Source: Deltaproteobacteria bacterium (lineage in GTDB: Bacteria > Desulfobacterota > Desulfobacteria > Desulfobacterales > Desulfobacteraceae). Taken from it: 8,261 nt of DNA. A program made the translations under genes and the position numbers. Below are positions 1 through 5,809 of this stretch, piece by piece. The notes beneath the pieces were generated by a model. The model saw only the letters and a program-made list of their open reading frames with translations, had not been told where the DNA came from and did not search any database. How positions within the stretch are numbered: the first letter of the stretch is position 1; every line of letters begins with the position of its first letter. The stretch spans positions 1 through 8,261 of the forward strand of contig JAFCZY010000341.1 of assembly GCA_019314105.1 (NCBI GenBank), written 5' to 3'.

Positions 1-324
1 TTCAATTGCTGAAAACTTGATAATAAAGGTAGCACCTTTACCATGCTCGCTGAGTATATCAATGGTTCCACCATAATCTTTAATAATTCCAAAACTGATA
101 CTGATTCCAAGACCAGTCCCTTTACCGGTTTCTTTTGTCGTAAAGAAAGGCTCAAATATCTTTCTTTTCACCTCATCGGTCATGCCGAGACCAGTATCAG
201 ACACCTCTGCTACCACCCAGTTTTCCTGAGTATATGTTTTGATTTTCAATATTTTTTCAACCGGAGCATCTTCTTTTTGCTCTTTTTCATCCATGGAATC
301 AATGGCATTGGTCACAAGATTAAT
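1..324 (-). pseudogene. C-terminal HATPase part of the same histidine kinase, out of frame and running off the left edge
   Basis: Translation of the minus strand in the frame whose codons end at position 1 gives the rest of the kinase ATPase domain. It begins with a second copy of the N-box (INLVTNAID, from the duplicated bases) and continues with the G1 box DTGLGM, the F-box FEPFFTT and the G2 box GTGLGI, then a final beta strand GATFIIKF. It has no stop before the window edge, so the true C-terminus, or a fused receiver domain, is not visible. No convincing ribosome binding site or start codon precedes it, so it is unlikely to be made alone. Removing one 20-bp repeat unit joins it perfectly to the upstream part, reading NLVTNA-IDSMDE. 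This join is seen directly in the sequence; whether the lesion is biological is open. Confidence 0.88.
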
Positions 325-344
325 GCATTGGTCACAAGATTAAT
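305..344. repeat. Exact 20-bp tandem duplication inside the kinase ATPase domain
   Basis: Two perfect adjacent copies of gcattggtcacaagattaat occupy 305-324 and 325-344. On the minus strand the unit encodes the N-box INLVTNA. Because 20 is not a multiple of 3, the second copy shifts the frame and brings in a TGA at 312-314. This is a direct observation. Confidence 0.97.
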
Positions 345-2081
345 AAACACCTGCTCCAGACGATTATGCTCTGCTCTGATTTCCGGAATTTCAGGATCAA
401 GATCAACCTCGAGTTTAATGGAATGAACTGTCAACTGGTGTCCAAGCACCTTGAATACGTCATTGATGGGGTCATTAATCACTAATTTTTTAAGATCCCT
501 TTCAGATTGCCTTGCAAAATCCCTGACATGTTTGATAATACCGGATGCCCTGGCAACATTGTCAATAATATCGTTGGCCATGACGACCAACTCATCGTCG
601 GGAATACTGATACCCTTTTTTATCATCTTCAGAATCAAATCTGCACAAATCTGTATGACATTCAACGGCTGATTAATTTCATGAGCCATGCCGGCTGCCA
701 TGGTGCCCAAGGTGGCTAATTTCCCAGCCTGAATCAGCTGGGTTTCTTTTTCAACACTTTCGGTGGTATCAGTTGCTGATGCGATCAAAACATCCCTGTG
801 GCTATAAGTTGCATTTACAACCTTAATCGTTACAAAAAACGATGCCTTGTCTTTTTTAAAATGCTTTCTCTTAGTAAACAATATAGATTCATTTTTCGAA
901 AGCCCTTCCAGACCTTCTTTAATGGTTTCATCAGAGGTGTCTCCAATGTCAAGAAAAGGGGACCCTAAAAGTTCTGTTTTTGTATATCCATACTCTTCTT
1001 CCACACGGTGATTCACATCCAAAATTTCTAAAGTCTGTCGATCAATAATAAAAATTGGGCTTGGGTTATTATTAAATAATGACCGATATTTTTCTTCTGA
1101 TTTTTTATATTTATCATAGAGTGTGGAAATCTCTTTGTCCTGCAGTTCCAGTTCTTCCTGTGCTTTTTTATCTTCTGTGATATCTTTTAATGTCTCTATG
1201 GCACCCATTATCCTGCCATCCGGAGATTTTATGGGTGCCGCTGTAAAAAAAACCCATTTACCCTTTTCTCCCATATGAGAAAAAAACTCTTCCGCTTCAT
1301 ACGCCTCGTTAATCAGATGTGATTTTCTCCAGGATGAACCATAATATTTTGATACCTCCTCTTCAGACATTCTACCCACAATGACATCTGCCATGGTGGG
1401 TCTCTTGGCAGACCGGAAAGGCACCCACTGCCGGTCTGTTCCCACCAGTTCGTATGCATTTTGTCCTGTCAATTTTTCACAGGCCCTGTTCCAATGCGTA
1501 ATAATATGCTCATTGTTGATAATAAAGGTTGGAATCATACTGCCCTGAATAATTTGAGAAAGCTCTTTTTCCATTTCAAGCAGGTCTTCTCTTTCCACTT
1601 TCAGGTATTGATTCTCTTTTTGTGCATTCTCTTGAATGGTAGTGCTAAACTGATCAAACAACCGTACAATTTTCTTCTTGTCGATTTCTTCTGTCTGAAG
1701 TCTTCTTTTAATCTTAATTTTTTCTTCTTCTTCTTTTAGAAAATTCAGGAATGACATAGCCCTGTAAGTATCAAGATCGATAATACTGACATGTTCCGTA
1801 TTCACCTTTTCTAAAATACAGCTCAATATCTCATCATTTTTTAATTTTAAAATGACATCCATACCGGAAAGCTTACAAACGTCATCATAATCCATGGTTG
1901 TAAACACGCCTTTCTCCCGGGCATATTTGATCCCTTCAATCTGGGTCAACGTATCTGCAACCACCAGAACCTGGATGTCCAGCTCTTTTAATCCGGGCCC
2001 CAGCAATATTTCAAGAATTTGTTTACACGGACTATTTCCACCGATAATGGCTATCTTTAATCCCTTAAGATCAATATTCAT
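312..2081 (-). CDS. PAS sensor histidine kinase, truncated in the ATPase domain by a frameshift
   Basis: Cytoplasmic two-component sensor kinase with no signal peptide or membrane segment. Order of domains in the 589 residues: an N-terminal Rossmann-like domain (about 7-110, with the glycine-rich IAIIGGNS after the first beta strand), a Lys/Glu-rich coiled-coil stretch (about 114-175), PAS1 (about 176-303, ending GAIETLKDIT), a short coiled linker, PAS2 (about 329-440), then HisKA with the phospho-acceptor His467 in AAGMAHEINQPL. The ATPase domain begins and reaches the N-box (INLVTNA, 580-586), then reads only LIL and stops. The missing part follows in another frame (positions 1-303). The cause is an exact 20-bp duplication at 305-344. 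As written it lacks the G1, F and G2 boxes and should not bind ATP. The start ATG at 2081 is supported by AGGAGA at 2093-2098. It lies 51 nt downstream of the antiporter gene and is probably co-transcribed with it. The family is certain; the signal sensed is unknown. Confidence 0.9.
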   Translation of the reverse strand: MNIDLKGLKIAIIGGNSPCKQILEILLGPGLKELDIQVLVVADTLTQIEGIKYAREKGVFTTMDYDDVCKLSGMDVILKLKNDEILSCILEKVNTEHVSIIDLDTYRAMSFLNFLKEEEEKIKIKRRLQTEEIDKKKIVRLFDQFSTTIQENAQKENQYLKVEREDLLEMEKELSQIIQGSMIPTFIINNEHIITHWNRACEKLTGQNAYELVGTDRQWVPFRSAKRPTMADVIVGRMSEEEVSKYYGSSWRKSHLINEAYEAEEFFSHMGEKGKWVFFTAAPIKSPDGRIMGAIETLKDITEDKKAQEELELQDKEISTLYDKYKKSEEKYRSLFNNNPSPIFIIDRQTLEILDVNHRVEEEYGYTKTELLGSPFLDIGDTSDETIKEGLEGLSKNESILFTKRKHFKKDKASFFVTIKVVNATYSHRDVLIASATDTTESVEKETQLIQAGKLATLGTMAAGMAHEINQPLNVIQICADLILKMIKKGISIPDDELVVMANDIIDNVARASGIIKHVRDFARQSERDLKKLVINDPINDVFKVLGHQLTVHSIKLEVDLDPEIPEIRAEHNRLEQVFINLVTNALIL

Positions 2082-2092
2082 TGACTTGTGTC

Positions 2093-2098
2093 TCTCCT
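2093..2098 (-). promoter_or_regulatory. Ribosome binding site of the kinase gene
   Basis: The minus strand reads AGGAGA 11 nt before the ATG at 2081. It supports this start and indicates that the kinase has its own initiation site after the antiporter gene. Confidence 0.6.
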
Positions 2099-2132
2099 CT
2101 TCAAGGCATCAACTCCTCTAAAACCAAGTATA

Positions 2133-2405
2133 TTAAAAGAAAATAAAGCTTACAATAACAAAGGTTGGAATTAAAAAAACCAAAGAATATTTCAAAATGT
2201 ATCCAAAAAAACTGGGCATTTGTGTTCCTGTCTCCGATGCTATGGATCTAACCATAAAATTGGGTGCATTACCAATATAACTACAGGCACCAAAAAAAAC
2301 AGCTCCCGTTGAAATCGCCTTAAGATAGATCGCATTTTCCGTCATTAACAAAGGAACGGCACTGCTTTCCGGCATATTGGAATAAAAACTGCCAAGGGCT
2401 GTATT
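2133..2405 (-). pseudogene. C-terminal part of the CitMHS-like sodium:proton antiporter, out of frame with the main part
   Basis: This is the last 90 residues of the antiporter encoded at 2404-3516, displaced by one base. An internal ATG at 2375 opens an 80-residue frame, but in-frame codons upstream (NTALGSFYSN) fit the protein and link it to the larger part. It contains the conserved-looking FFGACSYIGNAPNF stretch and two hydrophobic segments (about residues 19-35 and 58-80 counted from the internal Met), ending in a hydrophobic tail. It would not fold as an independent transporter, and there is no clear ribosome binding site for the internal ATG. Removing one T from the T6 run (2406-2411) fuses the two parts into 460 residues ending at the TAA at 2133-2135. 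The kinase gene follows after 51 nt. Confidence 0.85.
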
Positions 2406-3516
2406 AAAAAAGGTCTTTAAGCAATAGCAGACACGGAATCATGGTAATAAAAATTCCAATGAAAAGATACGCCACTTCTATTATCGGAAACCATGAAAAT
2501 TCATTTTCTTCTCTGAGAACCCTTGGTGTCGCCAGAAGAGAACCGATCCCAAAAGCAATGAGAAGTCCATCCCTGAGCCAATCCTGGATTGCTCTGTGTA
2601 CACCGAATGTTGAGACTTCTCCCAAATTCAGGATACCACTCATTAAAACGGCACCCACTACGCCTCCAAGAAAAATAAAATTATAGGTCCCTACCAGCCG
2701 TAACGGCTTTTTCTCTCCATCATCCGGGGCTTTTGCCCCCTCTTTTTTATAATGATAGGTATCAAGGAAAAAATAAATAGTCAGCAGAATAATGGATGCA
2801 ACGAGCATGTGCGGGAGGATTTTAAAGGTCCAGAAAAAACTGACCCCATGGAGAAATCCCAAAAACAGGGGCGGATCACCAAGAGGCGTCAATGCCCCGC
2901 CGATATTGGCTACCAGGAAAATAAAAAAAACGACCATAAAAGTTTTATTCTTCCGATAATCATTTGCCCGAAGAAATGGCCGGATCATCAGCATGGCAGC
3001 TCCGGTTGTACCCATCCAAGATGCAAGGATGGTGCCAATGATGATGATAATTGTATTGACAATGGGAGTCCCTCTTAATGTCCCTTTCAGCAAAATACCG
3101 CCGGAAATGGTGAATAATGCCCATAACAGAATAATAAAAGGGACATAATCTGCCAGAATAATGTGAAGAATTTCATAAAGTGCAATGCCTTTATAGACAT
3201 AGACAAACGGCAGGGCAAGACTGGCTGCCCAGAAGGCGGAAATCTTACCAAAATGATGGTGCCAGATATTACCGGCGATAAGCGGAAGTAAGGCAATGGA
3301 CAACAACATGCATGCAAAGGGAATACAGGTGTACAGCGGCAACGTCTCTCCCAGGTTCACATGGCCATGTGCCTGATCCGAAGCGACGTCGGAATGGTCC
3401 GTAGCTTCAAGCGTGGTATAATTTTTTTCATCAGAATGGTCTTTTGCTGTAGCATGTGTAAAAGGAATGAGCAAAACCATGAATACAATTAACAACACCA
3501 ACCTGTCCAATTTCAT
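2404..3516 (-). CDS. CitMHS/NhaD-like sodium:proton antiporter, main part, cut short by a frameshift
   Basis: Inner-membrane ion transporter of the CitMHS_2 type, commonly annotated as sodium:proton antiporter. The 370 residues start with a likely signal peptide (1-24, cleavage after ATA), then a hydrophilic His/Asp-rich segment (about 25-57, including DHSDE, DHSD and AHGH), then about nine hydrophobic segments from residue 60 on. Family-like motifs are GTTGAAMLMIRP (169-180) and NIGGALTPLGDPPLFLGFL (204-222), the probable ion/substrate region. A basic cytoplasmic loop lies near 255-275. Translation stops at KDLF-TAA, where a run of six T residues lies; with five T the frame continues into the missing last helices. 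The ATG at 3516 has a strong AGGAGGG at 3524-3530. Family assignment is confident; the transported ion and direction are inferred. The acidic/His-rich segment after the signal peptide might bind metal, but this is speculation. Confidence 0.88.
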   Translation of the reverse strand: MKLDRLVLLIVFMVLLIPFTHATAKDHSDEKNYTTLEATDHSDVASDQAHGHVNLGETLPLYTCIPFACMLLSIALLPLIAGNIWHHHFGKISAFWAASLALPFVYVYKGIALYEILHIILADYVPFIILLWALFTISGGILLKGTLRGTPIVNTIIIIIGTILASWMGTTGAAMLMIRPFLRANDYRKNKTFMVVFFIFLVANIGGALTPLGDPPLFLGFLHGVSFFWTFKILPHMLVASIILLTIYFFLDTYHYKKEGAKAPDDGEKKPLRLVGTYNFIFLGGVVGAVLMSGILNLGEVSTFGVHRAIQDWLRDGLLIAFGIGSLLATPRVLREENEFSWFPIIEVAYLFIGIFITMIPCLLLLKDLF

Positions 3517-3523
3517 CGATTCG

Positions 3524-3530
3524 TTCCCTC
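3524..3530 (-). promoter_or_regulatory. Ribosome binding site of the antiporter gene
   Basis: The minus strand reads AGGAGGG 7 nt before the ATG at 3516, a near-perfect Shine-Dalgarno sequence that fixes the start. Confidence 0.7.
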
Positions 3531-3555
3531 CTGATCATATTTATAGGTGTAACGC

Positions 3556-3569
3556 AACCTTTGAAGGTT
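3556..3569. promoter_or_regulatory. Short dyad AACCTT-TG-AAGGTT upstream of the antiporter, possible operator
   Basis: Perfect 6-bp arms with a 2-bp centre lie 40 nt upstream of the antiporter start. The position suits a repressor or activator site, but the dyad is short and no cognate regulator is visible in the window. I found no convincing sigma-70 promoter for this gene nearby. Confidence 0.25.
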
Positions 3570-3712
3570 TATTTGGCCACTCTTTGCTAATTTATAATTC
3601 TATAATAATTTTTCCTTTATAATGTTCCAAAGTTCTCAAAACAAAATATATTAATTTGACTATTCGATATAATTCAGAAAGTCAAGGCGAAAGAAAAGAA
3701 TTGAAGATGATG

Positions 3713-3789
3713 TGGTCGGGACGGCTGGATTTGAACCAGCGACCACTTGTCCCCCAGACAAGTGCGCTACCAGACTGCGCTACGCCCCG
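3713..3789 (-). tRNA. tRNA-Pro (anticodon GGG), CCA encoded
   Basis: On the minus strand the gene starts CGGGGCG and its 3' acceptor arm is CGTCCCG followed by discriminator A and an encoded CCA (3713-3715), giving one G-U pair in the acceptor stem. The D arm has GCGC/GCGC around the loop. The anticodon stem CTTGT/ACAAG encloses the loop CTGGGGG, so the anticodon is GGG and reads CCC/CCU proline codons. The T arm is GCTGG-TTCAAAT-CCAGC. Length is 77 nt with CCA. All arms fold without mismatches apart from wobble, so it appears functional. It stands alone, divergent from trpB2, with its own promoter. Confidence 0.95.
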
Positions 3790-3813
3790 AGCATTTCTTT
3801 TTGAACAAAGCGA

Positions 3814-3842
3814 TCTTTATCACTCTTTAAAAAACGTGTCAA
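3814..3842 (-). promoter_or_regulatory. Sigma-70-like promoter of tRNA-Pro
   Basis: The minus strand has a perfect -35 TTGACA (3837-3842), a 17-bp spacer and a weak -10 TAAAGA (3814-3819). Transcription would start near 3807, leaving a leader of about 18 nt before the tRNA. Spacing and the perfect -35 support it; the -10 matches the consensus in only three of six bases. Confidence 0.5.
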
Positions 3843-3887
3843 GAAATATTGCTTTTTTTAATCGGACTATGACGGTGAATTTAATGC

Positions 3888-3916
3888 TTGACTTGACCCG
3901 TTTATTCTCATAAAAA
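3888..3916 (+). promoter_or_regulatory. Candidate sigma-70-like promoter of trpB2
   Basis: TTGACT (3888-3893), a 17-bp spacer and TAAAAA (3911-3916) give a plausible promoter about 140 nt upstream of the trpB2 start. A second overlapping TTGACC (3893-3898) lies nearby. The -10 falls in the first copy of the 28-bp tandem duplication, so the duplication repeats the -10 but not the -35, and lengthens the leader. Confidence 0.4.
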
Positions 3917-3954
3917 ATTGAAAGTACGTTTATTCTCATAAAAAATTGAAAGTA
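3899..3954. repeat. Exact 28-bp tandem duplication between tRNA-Pro and trpB2
   Basis: Two perfect adjacent copies occupy 3899-3926 and 3927-3954; each runs from cgtttattct to attgaaagta. It lies in the promoter/leader region of trpB2 and disrupts no gene. Together with the 20-bp duplication at 305-344 it makes two exact tandem duplications in one small window. Confidence 0.97.
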
Positions 3955-3983
3955 CACCAAACCTGCTCAATTTATAGGCATAC

Positions 3984-4000
3984 CATATTCAATGAATATG
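3984..4000. promoter_or_regulatory. AT-rich dyad CATATTC-AAT-GAATATG followed by T5 in the trpB2 leader
   Basis: Perfect 7-bp arms with a 3-nt centre, followed by TTTTT at 4001-4005, lie 58 nt before the trpB2 start. It could be an operator or a weak attenuator hairpin. The stem is mostly A/T, so it would be a poor terminator. No Trp codons and no T-box motif lie in this leader. Confidence 0.3.
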
Positions 4001-4046
4001 TTTTTATATTTCAACGTGTTTTTAACCCAAAATTTAAACCACGAAC

Positions 4047-4054
4047 AAGGAGGG
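4047..4054 (+). promoter_or_regulatory. Ribosome binding site that sets the trpB2 start
   Basis: AAGGAGGG ends 3 nt before the ATG at 4058. It selects this ATG over an in-frame ATG at 3992, which would add 22 AT-rich-coded residues with no family similarity. Confidence 0.75.
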
Positions 4055-4057
4055 CCT

Positions 4058-5425
4058 ATGAAAAAGTATGTATTAACCGAACAAGACATGCCGCGAAAAT
4101 GGTACAACATCATGGCAGACCTGCCCAATGGTATGGAACCCCCGCTTCATCCCGGTACCGGACAACCCTGCGGGCCTGAAGATCTTGCCCCGATTTTCCC
4201 CATGAACCTGATTGAACAGGAAATGAGTACAGACCGCTGGATTGACATCCCCGAAGAAATTCTGGATAAATATGCCATATGGCGTCCTTCTCCGCTATAC
4301 AGGGCGTACAATCTTGAAAAGGCCCTTGATACACCGGCAAAAATTTATTTTAAAAACGAGGGGGTCAGCCCAGCCGGCAGCCATAAACCCAACACAGCCC
4401 TTGCACAGGCTTATTATAACAAGGTGGCGGGCACCAAAAAAATCACCACAGAGACTGGCGCCGGCCAATGGGGTAGTGCCCTTGCCATGTGTTGTGCATT
4501 TTTTGGTATTGAATGCAAGGTGTTCATGGTAAAAATCTCTTACAACCATAAACCCTATCGCCGCATGATGATGGAAACCTGGGGAGCAAACTGTACGGCA
4601 AGTCCCAGCACTGAAACAAGGGCAGGCCGCAGTATCCTTGAAAAAGATCCGGATTGTCCGGGAAGCCTTGGTATGGCTATCAGTGAGGCAGTGGAAGAAG
4701 CGGTTGCCGATGACAATACTAAATATGCTTTGGGCAGTGTATTGAATCATGTCATGATCCATCAGAGCATCATCGGGCTTGAGGCCATAAAGCAGATGGA
4801 AATGGCAGGAGACTATCCTGATGTCATCATCGGCAGTGCAGGCGGCGGCAGTAATTTTGCCGGTCTTGCCTTCCCCTTTGCCCTGGACAAAATAAATGGA
4901 AAAGAGATTGACATTATTGCTGTGGAACCGGCATCCTGCCCCACCATGACCCGGGGGCCATTTGCCTATGATTTCGGGGATACTGTCCAGATGACGCCCT
5001 TGCTACCCATGCATACCCTGGGACACAACTTTGTACCGGCCCCTATCCATGCAGGAGGATTACGATACCATGGGATGTCACCCATTGTCAGCCAGCTTAT
5101 TTTAGATGGCATTGTCAGACCTGAATCTCTCCAGCAGATGGAAACCTTTGAGGCAGGCCTGACCTTTGCCCGGTCAGAAGGATATATCAGCGCACCTGAA
5201 TGTAATCATGCCATTGCCATGACCATTCGAGAAGCGCTTAAAGCCAAAGAAGAAGGCAAGGAAAAAACCATCCTGTTTAATTGGAGCGGCCACGGTCTTG
5301 TGGATCTTGCTGCCTATGATTCCTATTTCCGGGGCCAGCTGTCGGATCATGATCTGCCCCAGGAACAGATTGATAATGCACTAAAGGATATTGAATCCTT
5401 ACCCAAACCCAAACAGGCAACTTAA
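4058..5425 (+). CDS. trpB: TrpB2-type tryptophan synthase beta chain (PLP-dependent)
   Basis: Fold-type II PLP enzyme of 455 residues, the length of the TrpB2 (TrpB-like) family and longer than classical TrpB1. TrpB joins indole and L-serine into tryptophan; TrpB2 forms generally lack the features for tight pairing with TrpA and are thought to act alone, for example in indole salvage. Visible motifs: N-terminal WYNIMADLPNG (16-25), typical of TrpB2; PLP-binding Lys110 in GSHKPNTA; catalytic Glu132 in ETGAGQWG; phosphate-binding loop GSAGGGSNF (259-267); C-terminal SGHGLVD (410-416). All are intact. The start was chosen by the ribosome binding site at 4047-4054 and family N-terminus. No trpA or other trp gene is near. 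A long hairpin follows the stop. Physiological substrate cannot be read from sequence. Confidence 0.93.
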   Translation: MKKYVLTEQDMPRKWYNIMADLPNGMEPPLHPGTGQPCGPEDLAPIFPMNLIEQEMSTDRWIDIPEEILDKYAIWRPSPLYRAYNLEKALDTPAKIYFKNEGVSPAGSHKPNTALAQAYYNKVAGTKKITTETGAGQWGSALAMCCAFFGIECKVFMVKISYNHKPYRRMMMETWGANCTASPSTETRAGRSILEKDPDCPGSLGMAISEAVEEAVADDNTKYALGSVLNHVMIHQSIIGLEAIKQMEMAGDYPDVIIGSAGGGSNFAGLAFPFALDKINGKEIDIIAVEPASCPTMTRGPFAYDFGDTVQMTPLLPMHTLGHNFVPAPIHAGGLRYHGMSPIVSQLILDGIVRPESLQQMETFEAGLTFARSEGYISAPECNHAIAMTIREALKAKEEGKEKTILFNWSGHGLVDLAAYDSYFRGQLSDHDLPQEQIDNALKDIESLPKPKQAT

Positions 5426-5440
5426 ATAAACCAACCCTAT

Positions 5441-5483
5441 GATCTGTAGCCGTCTTTGAATAATACAAAGACGGCTGCAGATC
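5441..5483 (+). terminator. Long perfect hairpin after trpB2, terminator or processing site
   Basis: Arms 5441-5458 and 5466-5483 pair over 18 bp with one G-U pair, around the 7-nt loop aataata. It starts 15 nt after the trpB2 stop. No run of T follows on either strand, so it is not a classical intrinsic terminator. It may stop transcription partly, protect the trpB2 mRNA 3' end, or be an RNA processing site. Confidence 0.6.
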
Positions 5484-5504
5484 AATTTAAACCGGGGGAA
5501 TCAA

Positions 5505-5807
5505 ATGATGACACCTGAAAATAAAAATACGAACACCCTTTTACCCGATCCTCCTGAAGAATCCTTTAATATTCGATGTCCAAGACTTGGGCATCAGATC
5601 AATTTTTCCTATTGCCGGTCTGAGAACAACGGGTTACCCTGTTTTAAAACCCTTGACTGCTGGTATAACCACTTTGATGTTCACACCTATCTGACAGACA
5701 AATTGACAAAAGAAGACTTTAAAAAAGTCTTCTTAAGCGAGGGAAAACCAAAAGTCTTTTCTTTATTTGATTTGATTGAACAGGCCAAAGAAAGAAAAGG
5801 AAAATAA
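5505..5807 (+). CDS. Conserved-looking four-cysteine protein of unknown function
   Basis: Small soluble protein of 100 residues. I recognise the style of a small family seen in Desulfobacterota but know no name or function for it. After a disordered Pro/Asn-rich N-terminus comes a compact motif with four cysteines, Cys25, Cys37, Cys46 and Cys52 (C-x11-C-x8-C-x5-C), within RCPRLGHQ, FSYCRSEN and PCFKTLDCWY. This spacing suits a zinc or Fe-S site, which is inference. The C-terminal half is charged and predicted helical. GGGGGA at 5494-5499 supports the start at 5505 (a second ATG is at 5508). It lies 79 nt after trpB2, beyond a hairpin, and its stop is only 2 nt before the TTG of the ATPase gene, so those two are probably translationally coupled. 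No membrane segment or signal peptide. Confidence 0.75.
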   Translation: MMTPENKNTNTLLPDPPEESFNIRCPRLGHQINFSYCRSENNGLPCFKTLDCWYNHFDVHTYLTDKLTKEDFKKVFLSEGKPKVFSLFDLIEQAKERKGK

Positions 5808-5809
5808 AT

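Larger units (their letters stand above)
3517..4057. other. 541-nt intergenic region between divergent antiporter and trpB2 genes
   Basis: No protein gene is supported here. It contains the antiporter leader with a short dyad, the tRNA-Pro gene and its promoter on the minus strand, and the trpB2 promoter, 28-bp tandem duplication, AT-rich dyad and ribosome binding site on the plus strand. I see no T-box, no leader peptide with Trp codons, and no strong terminator for the tRNA. Confidence 0.8.

Noticed and set aside
43..426. 127-residue plus-strand open frame
   Set aside because: It is antisense to the kinase ATPase domain, whose boxes are clear on the minus strand.
2404..2415. Programmed ribosomal frameshift in the antiporter
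   Set aside because: A +1 slip on UUU-U is formally possible, but there is no Shine-Dalgarno-like or structural stimulator nearby, and this family is not known to me to use recoding.
3655..3683. TTGACT/AGTCAA inverted repeat as promoter or terminator
   Set aside because: Arms are 6 bp with an 18-nt loop, no properly spaced -10 is present, and no T run follows.
3656..3913. 85-residue plus-strand open frame
   Set aside because: It runs antisense through the tRNA-Pro gene and has no ribosome binding site or recognisable protein character.
3992..4057. 22-residue N-terminal extension of trpB2 from an upstream ATG
   Set aside because: A strong ribosome binding site sits directly before the ATG at 4058, and the family N-terminus starts there; the extension overlaps the leader dyad.
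3917..4057. T-box or trp leader-peptide attenuator in the trpB2 leader
   Set aside because: No T-box core motif is present and there is no TGG codon in any short leader frame.
4295..4762. 155-residue minus-strand open frame
   Set aside because: It is a shadow of trpB2, which carries all its catalytic motifs in the plus frame.
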